Assembly (NCBI GenBank): GCA_921293015.1
Contig: OV121087.1
Span: 11,730,501-11,794,500, forward strand
Length of the DNA stretch: 64,000 nucleotides
Reading direction: 5' to 3'
DNA from: Phorcus lineatus
Taxonomy: Eukaryota > Mollusca > Gastropoda > Trochida > Trochidae
This document shows positions 61,313 through 64,000 of this stretch, one piece after another. A program made the position numbers and the translations under genes. The notes beneath the pieces were generated by a model. It was not told where the DNA came from and did not search any database. It worked only from the letters and a program-made list of their open reading frames with translations. Each line of letters begins with the position of its first letter. The stretch's first letter is position 1.

Positions 61313-64000
61313 TACATGATCCCACACAATGCTCTATTTGTCTATGCCATTTAAATGATTATGATGCAGTTACGTCCTCATATTACTCTTAATTTATTGA
61401 AGGTTGAATGACCGTACTCAACTTGTGCGTAGTTAGTTATATTCCAAAAAGAAACGGTTGTGAATAAGATGCAATAAAAACGAGAAGTAATAAATGATAA
61501 CCAAACTTTGTCATATCCATTACTTAACATAGATTACTAAATATCGCAAACTATGGTAAAAATCAAGTTGCAATTACAACAAATCAAATAAAAAGTCTAT
61601 TCCCCTCAAAACTCAAATCAAACACATCAAATCATGTTTTAATGTCTCATTTGAATGTAAAACTTAGGCTTGGAAAGTTTTGAGAAAGGCAACAGGATAC
61701 TTCAATTATGTTTGAATCCAATCACTTGATTAAATAACTTTTGAAGGCGAATATTAAAGTTATTGTTGAAAAAATTCAATTTATATTACTATGATTAATA
61801 CCTCTTATACACGACATACTATTTATATCATAAACGGTTATTTAATTGTCTATGTCCGGAGGCGAACTGATTCCTATTTATGATGTTTGAAGGTGAAAGA
61901 TTCACAGTTTGTCCTATTGAAGGTAAGTTTACATAATGTTGAATCCTGAATGTACAATCTGTTTAGTGTTAAGGCTTATTACTTTCTGCATAAACTGTGC
62001 ATTTTCCGTTTGCGACATTTGTTACCAAATCATTTTTATGAGTGCACAGCCATTACCCTTATTTATTGAATTATTGGGATATTTTTCGGTGCTGCTTCTG
62101 GTAGTGCAAATTGCATTTGTTGCAAATGTTGAAAAAAGCATATGGTCAGAAGGAAAGGTGTTATAAATGCTAATGTAGAGGATGTCTCAAATAGGAGAAT
62201 TCCAAACATTGTTTTGAAGCAATTTGTCACCATTATTTGCAATATTAAGCATGACGAGAGGATAATTAAATTGTTTTAAACAGAGTTGCCAAACTGACTT
62301 GTAAATTCTTCCTGACAGCGACCAACTCCATGAAAGGAGGTTTCTATCTTAGATTAGAAAGACAATTAGATCAATAAGCCTTCCTCATATGGAACTTCAG
62401 CTGCTTGAAATCATAAAACAAGGCGTTTTTTGTGTCCAGTTTACGAGTTTGCTTTTTGAGAGATTGTTTGTTTGTCATTAATTTTATTTGTATGAAATAT
62501 AATGAATATAAAAGTAGATACTCTTAAAGCTAATATGAATAAGTGTATCACATTTCGTTTAAAATGGTTAATAACACAGAAAAACTTAAGCTATTGTGGA
62601 AGTAATAAGGTGAACAAAGAACATACCATGATGTTTTAAATGTCTCCGTACAGACAATTGTTTGTCTTGTTATGTTCTCAACTTTTCATGACAAGAGTTA
62701 TCGAATATTTATGCCATTTCATAGAGTTTTACAGCATTGTTTTACTTGAAGGGATCAGTAATAAGTAACAAAATCTATTTCATGGAGCATTGTTCTTATT
62801 TCTTGAACGGACAGTCCTATAGGGGCATTTTTGTTGTTGTTGTAGAATTTTATTTATCAGAGGTGTGAGTTAACTTTAACAGTTTAAAATGTAAAGGATG
62901 TCTGTCTCCAGGATTTGTTACATTTTTCACGCTTCTTAAATGATACCTTGCAAAAATGCTCTAAAATTACAAATTCTCTGATGATGTCCATGTGACGTTA
63001 TCTTAATCTAATCACTAAATACTTCATAAAGTAACTTTCAAACTCAATCGATGAGATAAACATTTTATAGCTCACAAAAAGAAAGACATCCTTTGCATAT
63101 TTGACTAATAAAATGAACTCAAATCTACACGTTTTAAATCTTTAGCATAAGAACTTAAACATGTGTAATGTGTGTGAAAAGATGTGTAGAAATTGACATG
63201 TAAATTGACTAAATTAGAGCTTCACACCTCTTTCAAATCAGGCTGATGTCGCTAGATAAATCTGAATGCAATGTTTAATTTAAACTTCAAACCAATAACA
63301 TGTAAGTCTTACACGCTAAAAGCCAATCCATGAAAAGTGATAATTGTTTTAAGTGTATGAAAATGGAGACTAAAACGTGTATGGTTGGTATACATGTCCA
63401 AAGCGTACAAGTGCAAAAACTTCAGATATACTTCAAATAATTCCTATTTACAAACAGTGATCTTTCAAATGTAAACTATATTTCTGTGGGTCATCATTAA
63501 CCTGCCTGGTGAACTCTGTGTAAGACAACATTATGTGTTTCTGTGAAAACTGCTATCGGTAAGCAAGGGTACCAATAACATTTACAAGACTGATTTCTTA
63601 TAATTCAATTAGACAATTAATTGCGGAAATTGCGAAATTGCGGGTCTATCCCAGTTCAATCTGTTTGAAACAAACACTGGATCAAGAATTGTAAAGTTTT
63701 TGGAATTGATAATAATGACAAGGTATACAATTAAAAAGAACTGTTTGTTGGAAATAAGCATAAACATAAAAGCATCAGTTTAGAGATAACTGAAGAATTA
63801 TTTGTAAGTAAGGCAGATGGGAAACTCTATTCCCTTTTAAGTATGTCCTATTATTGATTAAATTAACCCAGCAATTCTTTAACCAAAATATCGCTTTCAA
63901 TAGCAATATAATAAAGATAAAACATATACTACAAAGGAAACTGTCCATTGTCCTTTGGATGATTTTCAGCAACGTTTTTAATCACTAAAGTAGTGTTCAA
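61313..64000. other. no gene seen
   Basis: AT-rich sequence with only short frames. A plus-strand frame at 61936-62166 (76 codons) is hydrophobic and cysteine-bearing but has no recognised family or splice partners. Confidence 0.45.

Noticed and set aside
1..64000. CRISPR arrays, rRNA genes, bacterial-type operons
   Set aside because: None seen. Intron-containing gene, SINEs, LINEs and eukaryotic DNA transposons show this is animal nuclear DNA.

Overview
The window is AT-rich eukaryotic (metazoan) nuclear DNA, dense in transposable-element remains and gene-poor. Three things point to a mollusc, probably a gastropod: a secreted protein combining a von Willebrand A domain with chitin-binding peritrophin-type modules, as in molluscan matrix proteins of the Pif/BMSP kind; a tRNA-derived SINE ending in GGCGTTAAACCCC plus a CTCAC-rich tail; and the mix of Tc1, mariner, hAT and LINE remnants. 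The species cannot be read from the sequence.

Layout. At 1.8-2.9 kb is a TA-flanked non-autonomous DNA element. From about 3.6 to 30.6 kb runs an unannotated array: about five diverged, same-orientation copies of a unit of roughly 5 kb. Copies were recognised from shared landmarks in conserved order, including a 45-bp imperfect hairpin present once per copy. The array is broken by a mariner element (9235-10411), a truncated LINE (about 17911-18585, inside copy 4), a Tc1 remnant (about 22.0-23.1 kb) and a duplicated pair of another repeat (24.7-25.9 kb). From 30.6 to 35.1 kb nothing was recognised. At 35094-37940 is a hAT element with an uninterrupted 763-codon transposase frame, terminal inverted repeats, subterminal palindromes and a 5-bp target duplication. 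From 38 to 50.4 kb there are only scattered repeats: SINE copies, a probable LTR fragment, local duplications and a LINE reverse-transcriptase fragment.

The one clear host gene is on the minus strand at 51858-55409. It has seven coding exons whose splice sites and phases all join, giving 711 residues. A TATA box lies upstream and an AATAAA downstream. The product has a signal peptide, a region resembling the lysozyme/transglycosylase fold, a vWA domain with intact MIDAS residues, an unassigned beta-rich region, and three chitin-binding-like modules that each keep only four cysteines. It is probably a secreted extracellular-matrix or shell/cuticle protein. From 55.5 to 64 kb lie further SINE copies, one split by an 866-bp TA-flanked inverted-repeat element, and a strong fold-back repeat with CRE-like octamers.

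No rRNA, confident tRNA gene or CRISPR array was seen. Coordinates of the array copies and diverged repeats are approximate because they were aligned by eye.
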